DNA of 46,747 bases from Streptomyces fructofermentans. Lineage in GTDB: Bacteria; Actinomycetota; Actinomycetes; Streptomycetales; Streptomycetaceae. Location of the stretch: NCBI RefSeq assembly GCF_014651055.1, contig NZ_BMWD01000026.1, positions 1-46,747 of the forward strand, in the 5' to 3' direction. The notes below the pieces were generated by a model that had not been told where the DNA came from, made no database searches, and was given only the letters and a program-made list of their open reading frames with translations. The translations under genes were made by a program, and so were the position numbers. Shown here piece after piece: positions 8,397 to 15,711 of the stretch (its first letter is position 1; every line of letters starts with the position of its first letter).

Positions 8397-9110
8397 ATGC
8401 ACGCAGTGATCCTGGCGGGAGGCAAGGGCGTCCGGCTGCGGCCGTACACGACCGCGCTGCCGAAGCCGCTCGTGCCCATCGGCGACCAGCACGCCATCCT
8501 GGAGATCGTGCTGCGCCAGCTCGGCGCGGCCGGCTTCACGAGCTGCACCATCGCGATCGGCCACCTCGGCGAGATCATCCGCGCCTACGTCGGCGACGGC
8601 TCCCAGTGGGGCATGGCCGTCGAGTACGCCACCGAGGAGAGCCCGCTCGGCACGATGGGCCCGCTGCTGACCATGCGCGAGAGCCTGCCCGAGACGTTCC
8701 TCGTGATGAACGGGGACGTACTCACCGACCTCGACTTCGCCGACGTCCTGCTGCGACACCGGGGTTCGGGCGCACCCCTGACGATCGCCACGTACGCCCG
8801 CAAGGTGCACATCGACTTCGGGGTGCTCACCACCGACGCCAGCCGGGTCGTCGCCTTCACCGAGAAGCCCAGCATCGACTACCGCGTGTCGATGGGCGTG
8901 TACGGGCTCACACGGTCGACGCTCGACGGCTACACGCCCGGCCTGCCGCTCGGATTCGACGAACTGGTACTGGACCTGCTGCGGGACCACAACCCGCCGC
9001 ATGCCTACGACTTCGACGGGTACTGGCTCGACATCGGGAGGCCCGACGACTACGACCGGGCCAACGCCGAGTTCACCACCCGCAAGTCGCTGCTGCTCAA
9101 GGGAGCCTGA
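8397..9110 (+). CDS. Sugar-phosphate nucleotidyltransferase
   Basis: 237 residues, the length of a single-domain NTP_transferase enzyme. The N-terminus carries the pyrophosphorylase signature GGKGVRLRPYT followed by LPKPLVPI, and VMNGDVLTDLDF supplies the metal-binding Asp after the G. It has no C-terminal left-handed helix, so it is not a bifunctional GlmU. It should activate a sugar-1-phosphate with a nucleotide in the cytosol, giving the substrate for the upstream dehydratase. AAGGAGG sits eight bases before ATG 8397. It lies 32 bases after the dehydratase and 7 before the next SDR, so one transcript is likely. Nucleotide and sugar specificity (GDP, dTDP or UDP) cannot be assigned. Confidence 0.85.
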   Translation: MHAVILAGGKGVRLRPYTTALPKPLVPIGDQHAILEIVLRQLGAAGFTSCTIAIGHLGEIIRAYVGDGSQWGMAVEYATEESPLGTMGPLLTMRESLPETFLVMNGDVLTDLDFADVLLRHRGSGAPLTIATYARKVHIDFGVLTTDASRVVAFTEKPSIDYRVSMGVYGLTRSTLDGYTPGLPLGFDELVLDLLRDHNPPHAYDFDGYWLDIGRPDDYDRANAEFTTRKSLLLKGA

Positions 9111-9117
9111 CCACCGC

Positions 9118-10044
9118 ATGCGCATTCTCGTCCTGGGCTTCACCGGTTTTCTGGGCAGCCGGGTCGCCGAGCAGGTGCACGCCCTGCCGGGCGCGCGGCT
9201 GTTCGGCGCCGGCCGCTCGCCCGCCGCGGAGTTCGGCATCGACCTGGCCACCGCCCGACCGGACCGGCTGGCGACGGTACTGGCCTCCGTGGCGCCCGAC
9301 GCCGTGATCAACTGCGCGGGCGCCACCGGGGGCGACGCCACGACCCTCGCCGAGGTCAACACGCGGGGTGCCGCCGTGCTGTGCGCGGCGCTGCGCGAAG
9401 GTGCGCCCGCGGCGCGCCTGGTCCACCTGGGTTCGGCGGCCGAGTACGGCCCGGGCACCGAGGGCAGCCTCGTCACCGAGTCGGCGGCCACCCGCCCGGT
9501 CTCGGTGTACGGCGCGACCAAGCTCGCCGGCACCGTCGCGGTCAGCACGTCCGGTCTGGACGCCGTGGTGCTGCGGGTGGGCAACCCGGTCGGCCCCGGT
9601 GCCCCGGCGACCGGACTGCCGGGGCGGGTGGCGGGGCTGCTGCGCGAGGCGGGCACGGACCCGGAGGCGGTACTGCGGCTGGGCGACCTGTCCGCGTACC
9701 GCGACTTCGTGGACGTGCGCGACGTGGCCCGGGCCGCCGTCCGCGCCGCCACCGCGCCCGGACCGCTGCCGCGCGTCCTCAACATCGGCAGCGGCCGGGC
9801 CGTCCCGGTCCGCGACCTGGTCGGCGGGCTGGCGCGGATCGCGGGGTTCCGTGGACGCGTCGAGGAGGGCGGCGCAGGCTCCGGCCGCTCGGGCGGGGTC
9901 TCGTGGCAGTGCTCCGACATCACGGCCGCCGGCGAGGCTCTCGACTGGCGGCCGGCCCACGGCCTCGACGACTCTCTGGCCGCGCTGTGGGAGGAGCCGT
10001 GCCGGCTCTCCTCCCGGCGGCTGGAAGGCGACCCGGCGCGGTGA
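9118..10044 (+). CDS. NAD(P)-dependent SDR, likely 4-ketoreductase or epimerase
   Basis: 308 residues. GFTGFLG at 7-13 is the dinucleotide-binding motif, YGATK the catalytic Tyr-x3-Lys, and GSAAEYG holds the Ser of the triad. The Ser-Ala-Ala-Glu-Tyr context resembles reductases that act after 4,6-dehydratases (Rmd-like) as much as 4-epimerases. It starts 7 bases after the nucleotidyltransferase stop and its TGA overlaps the GTG of the next gene (GTGA). With the LegB-like dehydratase it would complete an NDP-6-deoxysugar. A plain NDP-sugar 4-epimerase remains possible. Confidence 0.75.
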   Translation: MRILVLGFTGFLGSRVAEQVHALPGARLFGAGRSPAAEFGIDLATARPDRLATVLASVAPDAVINCAGATGGDATTLAEVNTRGAAVLCAALREGAPAARLVHLGSAAEYGPGTEGSLVTESAATRPVSVYGATKLAGTVAVSTSGLDAVVLRVGNPVGPGAPATGLPGRVAGLLREAGTDPEAVLRLGDLSAYRDFVDVRDVARAAVRAATAPGPLPRVLNIGSGRAVPVRDLVGGLARIAGFRGRVEEGGAGSGRSGGVSWQCSDITAAGEALDWRPAHGLDDSLAALWEEPCRLSSRRLEGDPAR

Positions 10045-10703
10045 ACCTGCTGATCCCGCTGTATGTGCACCCGGCGGAGGACCCGGGTGCCTGGCACCGG
10101 CTGATCACGTCGGCCGACCGTACGTACGCGGTGGTGCTGAACCCCGCGGACGGTCCGGGACCCACCCCGGACCCCGCGTTCGTCTCGGCGGCCGAGGCGC
10201 TGCGGGCGGCCGGCGCGCGGCTCCTCGGGTACGTCGACACCGACTACGGGACGCGGGAGCCCGACACGGTCGCGGACGAGGCCGGCCGGCACCGCGAGTG
10301 GTACGGGGCGGAGGGCTGCTTCCTCGACCGGGTGCCCTCGGACGCGGAGTCGCTGCCCGCCTGCCGCCGCCTGGTGCGGGCCGTCCGCCGGCTGGGCACG
10401 GCCCCCGTGGTGCTGAACCCCGGTGTCCATCCCGCCCCGGGGTACGCCCGTCTGGCGGACCTGGTCGTGACCTTCGAGGGCCACTGGTCCACCTACGTGT
10501 CGGCGTTCAGCAGGCCGAAGTGGACCGCCCGGCATCCGCCCGAGCGCTTCTGCCACCTCGTGTACGGCGTCCCGGAGGCTCTCGTGCCGCTGGCCGTGCG
10601 CACGGCGCGCGAGCGCGGCGCGGCGGTGTCCGGACCCGTGACGGGCGAACTGCCCAACCCGTGGTCGCGGTTGACGCCCGCCCTGGGCGGGACGGCGCCC
10701 TGA
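10041..10703 (+). CDS. Spherulin-4/Sph3-like glycoside hydrolase (GH135 type)
   Basis: 220 residues from a GTG that overlaps the previous stop. LIPLYVHP at the N-terminus, VVLNP, GYVDTDYG, FLDRVPS and VTFEGHW are the strand-end motifs of the spherulation-specific family 4 TIM barrel. D96 and E146 are the likely catalytic acids. Fungal Sph3 of this family cleaves galactosaminogalactan, and PelA carries a comparable hydrolase domain. No signal peptide or membrane anchor is present, which is unusual because Sph3 and PelA hydrolases act outside the cytoplasm. Either export is Sec-independent or the enzyme works on cytosolic chains. The gene closes the locus and is followed by a strong hairpin. 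Confidence 0.82.
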   Translation: MNLLIPLYVHPAEDPGAWHRLITSADRTYAVVLNPADGPGPTPDPAFVSAAEALRAAGARLLGYVDTDYGTREPDTVADEAGRHREWYGAEGCFLDRVPSDAESLPACRRLVRAVRRLGTAPVVLNPGVHPAPGYARLADLVVTFEGHWSTYVSAFSRPKWTARHPPERFCHLVYGVPEALVPLAVRTARERGAAVSGPVTGELPNPWSRLTPALGGTAP

Positions 10704-10730
10704 CGGCGCCCGCCGCCGCTCCCCCGGGAG

Positions 10731-10773
10731 CCCGGGAGCCCGGGAGCAGTGTCCCGCGCTCCGGGCTCCCGGG
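10731..10773 (+). terminator. Terminator of the exopolysaccharide locus
   Basis: A 17/16-base stem (10731-10747 and 10758-10773, one bulged base) built from repeated CCCGGGAG units, starting 27 bases after the hydrolase stop. Confidence 0.75.
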
Positions 10774-10783
10774 CTTTCGGGTT

Positions 10784-10819
10784 CCGCTCCAGCCGCTCCA
10801 GCCGCTCCAGCCGCTCCAG
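10784..10819. repeat. Four tandem copies of CCGCTCCAG
   Basis: Perfect 9-bp tandem repeat, four copies, just after the terminator. It is non-coding and its copy number may vary between strains. Confidence 0.85.
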
Positions 10820-10985
10820 AGAGTGTGACCTTTCCTACTGAATCGGCGCGGGGGATGACTTCGCGGCTTTCGGGGGAAGGCGGAGGCGGACGGCCGGGCC
10901 GTTCCACCCCCACCCGCGGGTGGAACGGCCCGAAGACCCGGAACCCGTGGGGCCCGGAACCAAGGAACGGCACAGGAGGCAGTAC

Positions 10986-12200
10986 ATGTCCGATGAGCGT
11001 GGGGAGTCCGCCGGAACGGCGCTCGTTCTCGGCCCGAACGAGGCCGACCAGCGAAAACAGCGCCTTCGCAGACGACTGGAGCGGCTGCTCGGCATAGCCG
11101 CGACGGAAGGCAACGAACTCGTTCCGCTGCGCAACGGCGACGCCATCTTCCCGGCGATGCTCAAGGCGATCCGGTCGGCCGAGCACACCGTCGACATGAT
11201 GACCTTCGTGTACTGGCGGGGTGACATCGCCAGCGAGTTCGCGGAGGCCCTCGCCGAGCGTGCCAGGGCCGGAGTCCGGGTGCGCCTGCTGCTCGACGGG
11301 TTCGGTGCCAAGGAGATCGAGCCGACGCTCCTGGACGCGATGGACGCCGCCGGTGTGGTGGTCGCGTGGTTCCGCAAGCCCACGCGGCTGTCGCCGCTCA
11401 AGCAGAACCACCGCTGCCACCGCAAGGCGCTGATCGTCGACGAGCAGACCGCGTTCACCGGCGGGGTCGGGATCGCCGAGGAGTGGCGCGGGAACGCCTC
11501 CAGCCCCGACGAGTGGCGCGACACCCACGTCCAGGTGCGCGGGCCGGCCGTCGACGGGATCGCCGCGGCCTTCGCCCAGAACTGGGCGGAGTGCCACGAC
11601 GAGCTGTACGACGACCGCGACCGCTTCACCGCGCAGCCGCAGCCGGGCTCGTCCGCGGTGCAGGTGGTTCGCGGCTCGGCCAGTTTCGGCTGGCAGGACA
11701 TGCAGACCCTGATCCGCGTCGTGCTCAGCTCGGCCGAGAAGCGCTTCCGGCTGTCGACCGCCTACTTCGCCCCCGACGCCTACTTCGCCGACCTGCTGGC
11801 GGCCACCGCCCGCCGCGGGGTCGCGGTCGAGATCGTCCTGCCCGGTCCTTACACCGACCAGCGCGCCTGCCAGCTCGCGGGCCAGCAGTTCTACCAGCAG
11901 CTCGTGGACGCCGGCGTGGACATCCGCCAGTACCAGCCGACCATGCTCCACACGAAGATCATCACGGTGGACGGGGTCGCCTCGCTGATCGGTTCGACCA
12001 ACTTCAACCGCCGGTCCATGGAGCACGACGAGGAGATCATGCTCGCCGTCCTGGACGAGCGGTTCACCGCCGAGCTCGACCGGGACTTCGAGGCCGACCA
12101 GCAACGCAGCGAGGCGATCGATCCGCTCCGGTGGAGGCGGCGCCCGATGACCCAGCGCCTCGGCGAACTGGCCGTGACCCCCATCCGGCGCTTCCTGTGA
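10986..12200 (+). CDS. Phospholipase D-like protein / cardiolipin synthase family
   Basis: 404 residues with two HKD motifs: H145-x-K147-x4-D152 (HRKALIVD) followed by TGGVGIAEEW, and H322-x-K324-x4-D329 (HTKIITVD) followed by GSTNFNRRS. This is the standard two-domain PLD fold of cardiolipin synthases and related phosphatidyltransferases. There is no N-terminal transmembrane pair as in E. coli ClsA, so it is more like ClsB or soluble PLD-family enzymes that associate with the membrane surface. AGGAGG lies six bases before ATG 10986. It is monocistronic, separated from the exopolysaccharide locus by a terminator and followed by another hairpin. Actual substrate is not certain. Confidence 0.85.
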   Translation: MSDERGESAGTALVLGPNEADQRKQRLRRRLERLLGIAATEGNELVPLRNGDAIFPAMLKAIRSAEHTVDMMTFVYWRGDIASEFAEALAERARAGVRVRLLLDGFGAKEIEPTLLDAMDAAGVVVAWFRKPTRLSPLKQNHRCHRKALIVDEQTAFTGGVGIAEEWRGNASSPDEWRDTHVQVRGPAVDGIAAAFAQNWAECHDELYDDRDRFTAQPQPGSSAVQVVRGSASFGWQDMQTLIRVVLSSAEKRFRLSTAYFAPDAYFADLLAATARRGVAVEIVLPGPYTDQRACQLAGQQFYQQLVDAGVDIRQYQPTMLHTKIITVDGVASLIGSTNFNRRSMEHDEEIMLAVLDERFTAELDRDFEADQQRSEAIDPLRWRRRPMTQRLGELAVTPIRRFL

Positions 12201-12207
12201 CGTGACC

Positions 12208-12244
12208 CCGGTCCCCGCTCCCCGGTCCACCGGCCGGGGACCGG
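12208..12244 (+). terminator. Terminator after the PLD-family gene
   Basis: Perfect 9-bp arms (12208-12216 and 12236-12244), eight bases after the stop codon, with a 19-base loop that can pair further. Confidence 0.55.
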
Positions 12245-12381
12245 CTCGCTCCCGCCGCCCGGACGCCCCGGCCCCGGCGCGCCGACGCCGCCTCACGCCG
12301 GGGCAAGGGCGGTCCCGCGGAACGGCGGCTCCGGTTGTGCCCGTCCGCCGCCCGACCCGGGTCCCGGTGGCCCCGCGCGAA

Positions 12382-12411
12382 GGCCCCCGGCCCCTTTCGG
12401 GTCCGGGGGCC
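12382..12411 (-). terminator. Terminator of the small minus-strand gene
   Basis: Arms of 9 bp (12382-12390 and 12403-12411) with a 12-base loop, 15 bases beyond the stop of the gene at 12426-12743. It may work in both directions between convergent genes. Confidence 0.7.
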
Positions 12412-12425
12412 GGGACACGCGCCGG

Positions 12426-12743
12426 TCAGAACTCGCTGTCGATGCCGGTGACGACCGCCGGACCCAGCGGGGCGTCCCGGTCCGTGAGCCCGTTGTCGCG
12501 CAGCGCCCCGGACACGAGCCGTACCGCCTCGGACTCGGCGCCGGCCCGGTCGTCCGCGTCGACTTCGACCCGCACGACGAACATCCCGTCGTCCTGCACC
12601 GTCAGCAGGCTCAGCTCCTCGCTCTCCCCGAGGTCCGTGTTCTTCGGATCCTGCGGACGGAGCCTGCGCTCGATGCCGGCGCGGGCCTCGTCGGAGACGC
12701 CGTGCACGAAGGTGCCGGGGACGGTGATGACGTACGTGGTCAT
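12426..12743 (-). CDS. Conserved-looking hypothetical protein, 105 aa
   Basis: A soluble, acidic protein from ATG 12743 with AAGGAG six bases upstream. The order is a strand (TTYVITVPGTFVHGV), a polar helix (DEARAGIERRLR), then strands and a helix (FVVRVEVDADDRAGAESEAVRLVSGAL), an alpha/beta arrangement. No cysteine, no signal sequence and no enzyme motif. The strong binding site, codon use and own terminator make it a real gene. The family was not recognised. Confidence 0.72.
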   Translation of the reverse strand: MTTYVITVPGTFVHGVSDEARAGIERRLRPQDPKNTDLGESEELSLLTVQDDGMFVVRVEVDADDRAGAESEAVRLVSGALRDNGLTDRDAPLGPAVVTGIDSEF

Positions 12744-13163
12744 GGGAACTCCTTACGGGAACGCCCTCGGCGTCGAGGGCCTCGTGGGGGCGGCGCAGGC
12801 CGTTCGTGGTCCCTGCCCCGGGAGGGCTCCGGGCCGACGGGTACGGCGGGCGGGCGCGGCGAGCCCCCCGCACCTGCCTCTCCCGCACCGGCCCGGCATC
12901 CCGCTCAGGCCGGTCGCGGGGCGGGGCGACCGGTGGGGGCATCGGCTTCGGACGGTCTCCTGAGTCGCATGAATGGCATCTTCCCCGCCTTCGGCCGGGA
13001 ATGCTGATCACGCCACCACAGCCCCTCGCGGCGGTCGCGTCCCACCCGGCCCGGACCGCGAAAGACTTCGGCCGGATTGGTGGCCGGATCCCGTACTCGG
13101 CGCGGCCGAACCCCCTCGGGTGGGTAGCCCTTCCGCGGACACCGATCGCGGGGGTGGGGGGAG
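12744..13163. other. Divergent intergenic region (420 bases)
   Basis: Promoter space for the genes starting at 12743 (minus) and 13164 (plus). No consensus promoter, repeat or RNA gene recognised. Confidence 0.45.
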
Positions 13164-13847
13164 ATGGCCCTGGTGACACGGAGGGGGCGTCGGTCCAGGA
13201 CCGGCGTGTCGCGCCGCTCGCAGCGACGCCGCACGATCCGGGCCCTGCGCGCCGAGGGGCGGTACGGGCCCCGGCTGCGCGACGTGCTCCCCGCGCTCGC
13301 GGTGGTCGTCGTGGCCTTCTGCGCGGTGGTGGCCGGACTCGCCACGGCCTACCGCGCGCTCGGCCCGGGCATACCGGTCGGCGCGCTGGTGGTGCTCGCC
13401 GTCGTCGTCCCCGCCGTCGTCCGCCACAACCGTCCGCTGGCCCGCCGCCGACTGGGCTACTACACGCCCGAGGAGCTCGCGGACCTCGACGCGCACGGCC
13501 TCGCCCTCGCCGTGTCCCGCATGCTGCGCAGGGACGGCTGGCGGGTGCTGTCCGTGCCGGACACGCCGGACAGGCCGCGCGTGCGGGCGCGCGACGGCAG
13601 CGGCCACCGCATGGAGGTGGCGTTCCGGCCGGTGGCCGAGCCGCTGCCCGACGAGGACCCGCCCACCCGGTCCGGGCGGCGCGCCCAGGCGGGGCCGCAC
13701 GTCCGCCTGGTCGTGCACCGGGGCACGTTCAGCCACCGCGACGTGCAGTGGGCGCGACGCCAGGGCGGGGTCCGCCTCATCGACGGTTCGCACCTGCGGC
13801 GCTGGGCCCACGGCACCCACCTGGACGAACTCACGGACGTGTCCTGA
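13164..13847 (+). CDS. Membrane protein with restriction-endonuclease-like domain
   Basis: 227 residues. A very basic N-terminus (about 25 of the first 45 residues are Arg, Ser, Thr or Gly) precedes two hydrophobic helices (about 45-68 and 75-90). The cytosolic C-terminal part (from YYTPEELADLDAHGLALAVSRMLRRDGW) has the look of an Mrr/RecB-like fold: a helix, then RPRVRARDG, then HVRLVVHRGTFSHRDVQWARR. The Asp and Glu/Gln-x-Lys residues of an active nuclease are not clearly present, so catalysis is doubtful. ATG 13164 follows a GGGGGAG tract. It is convergent with the phytase gene and shares a hairpin with it. Confidence 0.6.
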   Translation: MALVTRRGRRSRTGVSRRSQRRRTIRALRAEGRYGPRLRDVLPALAVVVVAFCAVVAGLATAYRALGPGIPVGALVVLAVVVPAVVRHNRPLARRRLGYYTPEELADLDAHGLALAVSRMLRRDGWRVLSVPDTPDRPRVRARDGSGHRMEVAFRPVAEPLPDEDPPTRSGRRAQAGPHVRLVVHRGTFSHRDVQWARRQGGVRLIDGSHLRRWAHGTHLDELTDVS

Positions 13848-13876
13848 CCGGTGCGCCCGCCCCGCGGCCGCACCGG
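13848..13876. terminator. Bidirectional hairpin between convergent genes
   Basis: Arms of 8 bp (13848-13855 and 13869-13876) in the 37-base gap between the two stop codons. Confidence 0.5.
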
Positions 13877-13884
13877 CCCGCCCC

Positions 13885-15201
13885 TCACATGCCGGTCGCG
13901 TCCACCACGGTGCCGAGGTCGACGAACTTGAAGCCGGTCGACGTACGGCTGCCGCCCTCGCCGTCCGGTGCCGCGGGGGTCTCCAGGCCGTCCTGCACGA
14001 CGAGCAGGCCCCGCGGATAGCGCGCTCCCAGCGGTGCGTTCAGCACGGCGGCCCCGTCGCACTCCTCCACTCCGTCGAGCGTCCGCGTGGCGGCGCCGAT
14101 CCGGAATCCGCCCTCGTACTCGTTGCCGTCGCCCACCTCCCGGTCGTACAGGGCGAAGCTGTTGTCGCCCTGGCCGGAGGCGAGCAGGTGGCCGTCGCCG
14201 TCGCGTTCCAGGAACAGGGTCAGGCCCTCGACGTCGGCGGCCAGCCGCTCGCCGCCGTATCCGGGGTCCGCGCCGGGCACGCATTCCTCGGACACCTCGT
14301 CGTACGTGCCCGGCACGCCGAACTCCCTGACCCGGTCCACCAGTACCGGCCGGTCGGTGAGGTCTGCGCGCAGGCGCCAGATGCCGACGTCCTCCTGGCC
14401 CGCGTAGAGGGTGCCCGTGGCCGGGTCGACGACCATGCCCTCGACCTGGGGCAGTTCGCCCGGCTCCGCGCACGGACTCCAGGCCGTGCCGTCCGGCAGC
14501 GTGAAGGACGAGGGCAGCGCGAGCGTGCGCACCTTGCGGTAGCCGACGGCGCCGTTCGCGGCCGGGAGCAGTTCGAGCAGCGCCAGCTCGGTGCGCTCAC
14601 GGCGGCTGACGAGCGCGTACGCGCGGCCGGTGGCCGTGTCCTTCCAGGCGGCCAGGCCGTAGGCGGTGCGCTGGTCGTTGATCTCCGCCTGGTCGGCGGA
14701 GAACACCGGTGCCGCCGCCGGGTCGGTGATGTCGGTGAGCGGCCCGCCCCGCCGCGCCGGGTCGATGCGGTAGATCCTCAACCGGTCGTTCCCCCGGTCG
14801 CTCACGACGGCCACGTCGGCGCGGCCCGCGGCGGTCCGCAGGCCCGCGACCAGGTCGACGTTGTTGAAGCGGCCGGGCGCGTCGCCCTCGGCGGGCGGTC
14901 GCGGGGCGGCGAGCGACTGCACCTGCCGCGCCCCCAGGTCGTAGACCCGCAGTCCGCCCTCCTTGGCGGTGGCGACGACGAGACTGCGCCCGGGGTCGGC
15001 CGCGTTGCGCCAGATCGCGGGGTCGTCCGCGTCGGCGTTGCCGCCCGCCTCGTCGTCGTACAGGGCGGCCGTCTCGCTCCTGGCGGTCACTGTCGGCAGG
15101 CCGGGCGCGCCGGCGCCCGCCGGGGACGCGGCGAGGAGGGTGACCAGCGCCGTGCCCGTGGCGAGGGCCGCGGCTCCGCGCGCGGTGCGGTGGGTTCTCA
15201 C
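13885..15201 (-). CDS. Secreted beta-propeller phytase (3-phytase type)
   Basis: 438 residues. The signal peptide covers about the first 30 residues (RTHRTARG, hydrophobic core, ASPAGAGA). The mature protein begins with DDPAIWRNAADPG and then VVATAKEGGLRVYDL and RFNNVDLV, the order and spacing of BPP phytases, which release phosphate from phytate outside the cell and bind several calcium ions through acidic side chains. Later blades show SDRGNDRLRIYRID, QVEGMVVDPATGTLYAGQEDVGIWRL and ADVEGLTLF, all typical. GTG 15201 is preceded by GGGAAGAG. It is monocistronic. Phosphate-dependent control is common for such genes, but no PHO box was recognised. Confidence 0.88.
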   Translation of the reverse strand: MRTHRTARGAAALATGTALVTLLAASPAGAGAPGLPTVTARSETAALYDDEAGGNADADDPAIWRNAADPGRSLVVATAKEGGLRVYDLGARQVQSLAAPRPPAEGDAPGRFNNVDLVAGLRTAAGRADVAVVSDRGNDRLRIYRIDPARRGGPLTDITDPAAAPVFSADQAEINDQRTAYGLAAWKDTATGRAYALVSRRERTELALLELLPAANGAVGYRKVRTLALPSSFTLPDGTAWSPCAEPGELPQVEGMVVDPATGTLYAGQEDVGIWRLRADLTDRPVLVDRVREFGVPGTYDEVSEECVPGADPGYGGERLAADVEGLTLFLERDGDGHLLASGQGDNSFALYDREVGDGNEYEGGFRIGAATRTLDGVEECDGAAVLNAPLGARYPRGLLVVQDGLETPAAPDGEGGSRTSTGFKFVDLGTVVDATGM

Positions 15202-15437
15202 GGTCTCTTCCCAACCTTCGAGGATGTGTCGAGGACATGACGATGATGCCCGGGCAATCCTGCGCGCAGGCGACGTGCACCTGTCCGGGCAGTCATCTGC
15301 CGTACGCCCTCGCGTCGGCCGGAGTTCGCCGGGCGGGACCGGGCCCCGCATTCCGCGGGCCGCGTCGGCGGCCCGGCGCGGCGTGCGGCCCAGCGCCGGC
15401 GCGGGTCGGGCCGCGACGAGGGCGGCCGCCGACCGCC

Positions 15438-15472
15438 GGCAGCGGGCAGCGGGCAGCGGGCAGCGGGCAGCG
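15438..15472. repeat. Five tandem copies of GGCAGCG
   Basis: Perfect heptamer repeat in non-coding DNA upstream of the phytase gene. It is a candidate for length variation between strains. Confidence 0.85.
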
Positions 15473-15635
15473 GGCGGAATCGTGCCCCGGTGCCGCACCC
15501 GGCACCGTTCCCGTCGGCGGAGGGATCGCGGACCGGACGCGTCGGGGCTCATCGGGCGCGTCGGGCGCGTGAACACCGGCGGACCGTCGGGGTCCGGGCC
15601 GCCCGGGTCCCGAACCCGGGTCCCCAACAGGTCCC

Positions 15636-15659
15636 GTGCGGCGCGGAGGACTGCCGCAC
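15636..15659 (-). terminator. Hairpin downstream of the PLP-enzyme gene
   Basis: Perfect 7-bp arms (15636-15642 and 15653-15659) around a 10-base loop, about 50 bases past the stop at 15712. Confidence 0.45.
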
Positions 15660-15711
15660 GGGCTCGGACAGCGGGCCACCCGGTGGCGGCGGGCCCGTCC
15701 GGTGGCGCCCC

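Larger units (their letters stand above)
15202..15711. other. Intergenic region, 510 bases
   Basis: Lies upstream of the phytase and downstream of the PLP-enzyme gene. It contains five tandem heptamers (15438-15472) and a hairpin (15636-15659). No RNA gene or plausible coding frame. Confidence 0.5.

Noticed and set aside
8352..12296. Open frame of 1314 codons on the minus strand
   Set aside because: It mirrors five well-supported + strand genes. High G+C third positions keep the opposite frame free of stops, and the translation is Arg/Gly/Ala-rich without domains.
13164..13847. Active Mrr-type restriction enzyme
   Set aside because: The fold resemblance is suggestive, but the catalytic Asp and Glu/Gln-x-Lys set is not seen, and no methylase or specificity gene is adjacent.
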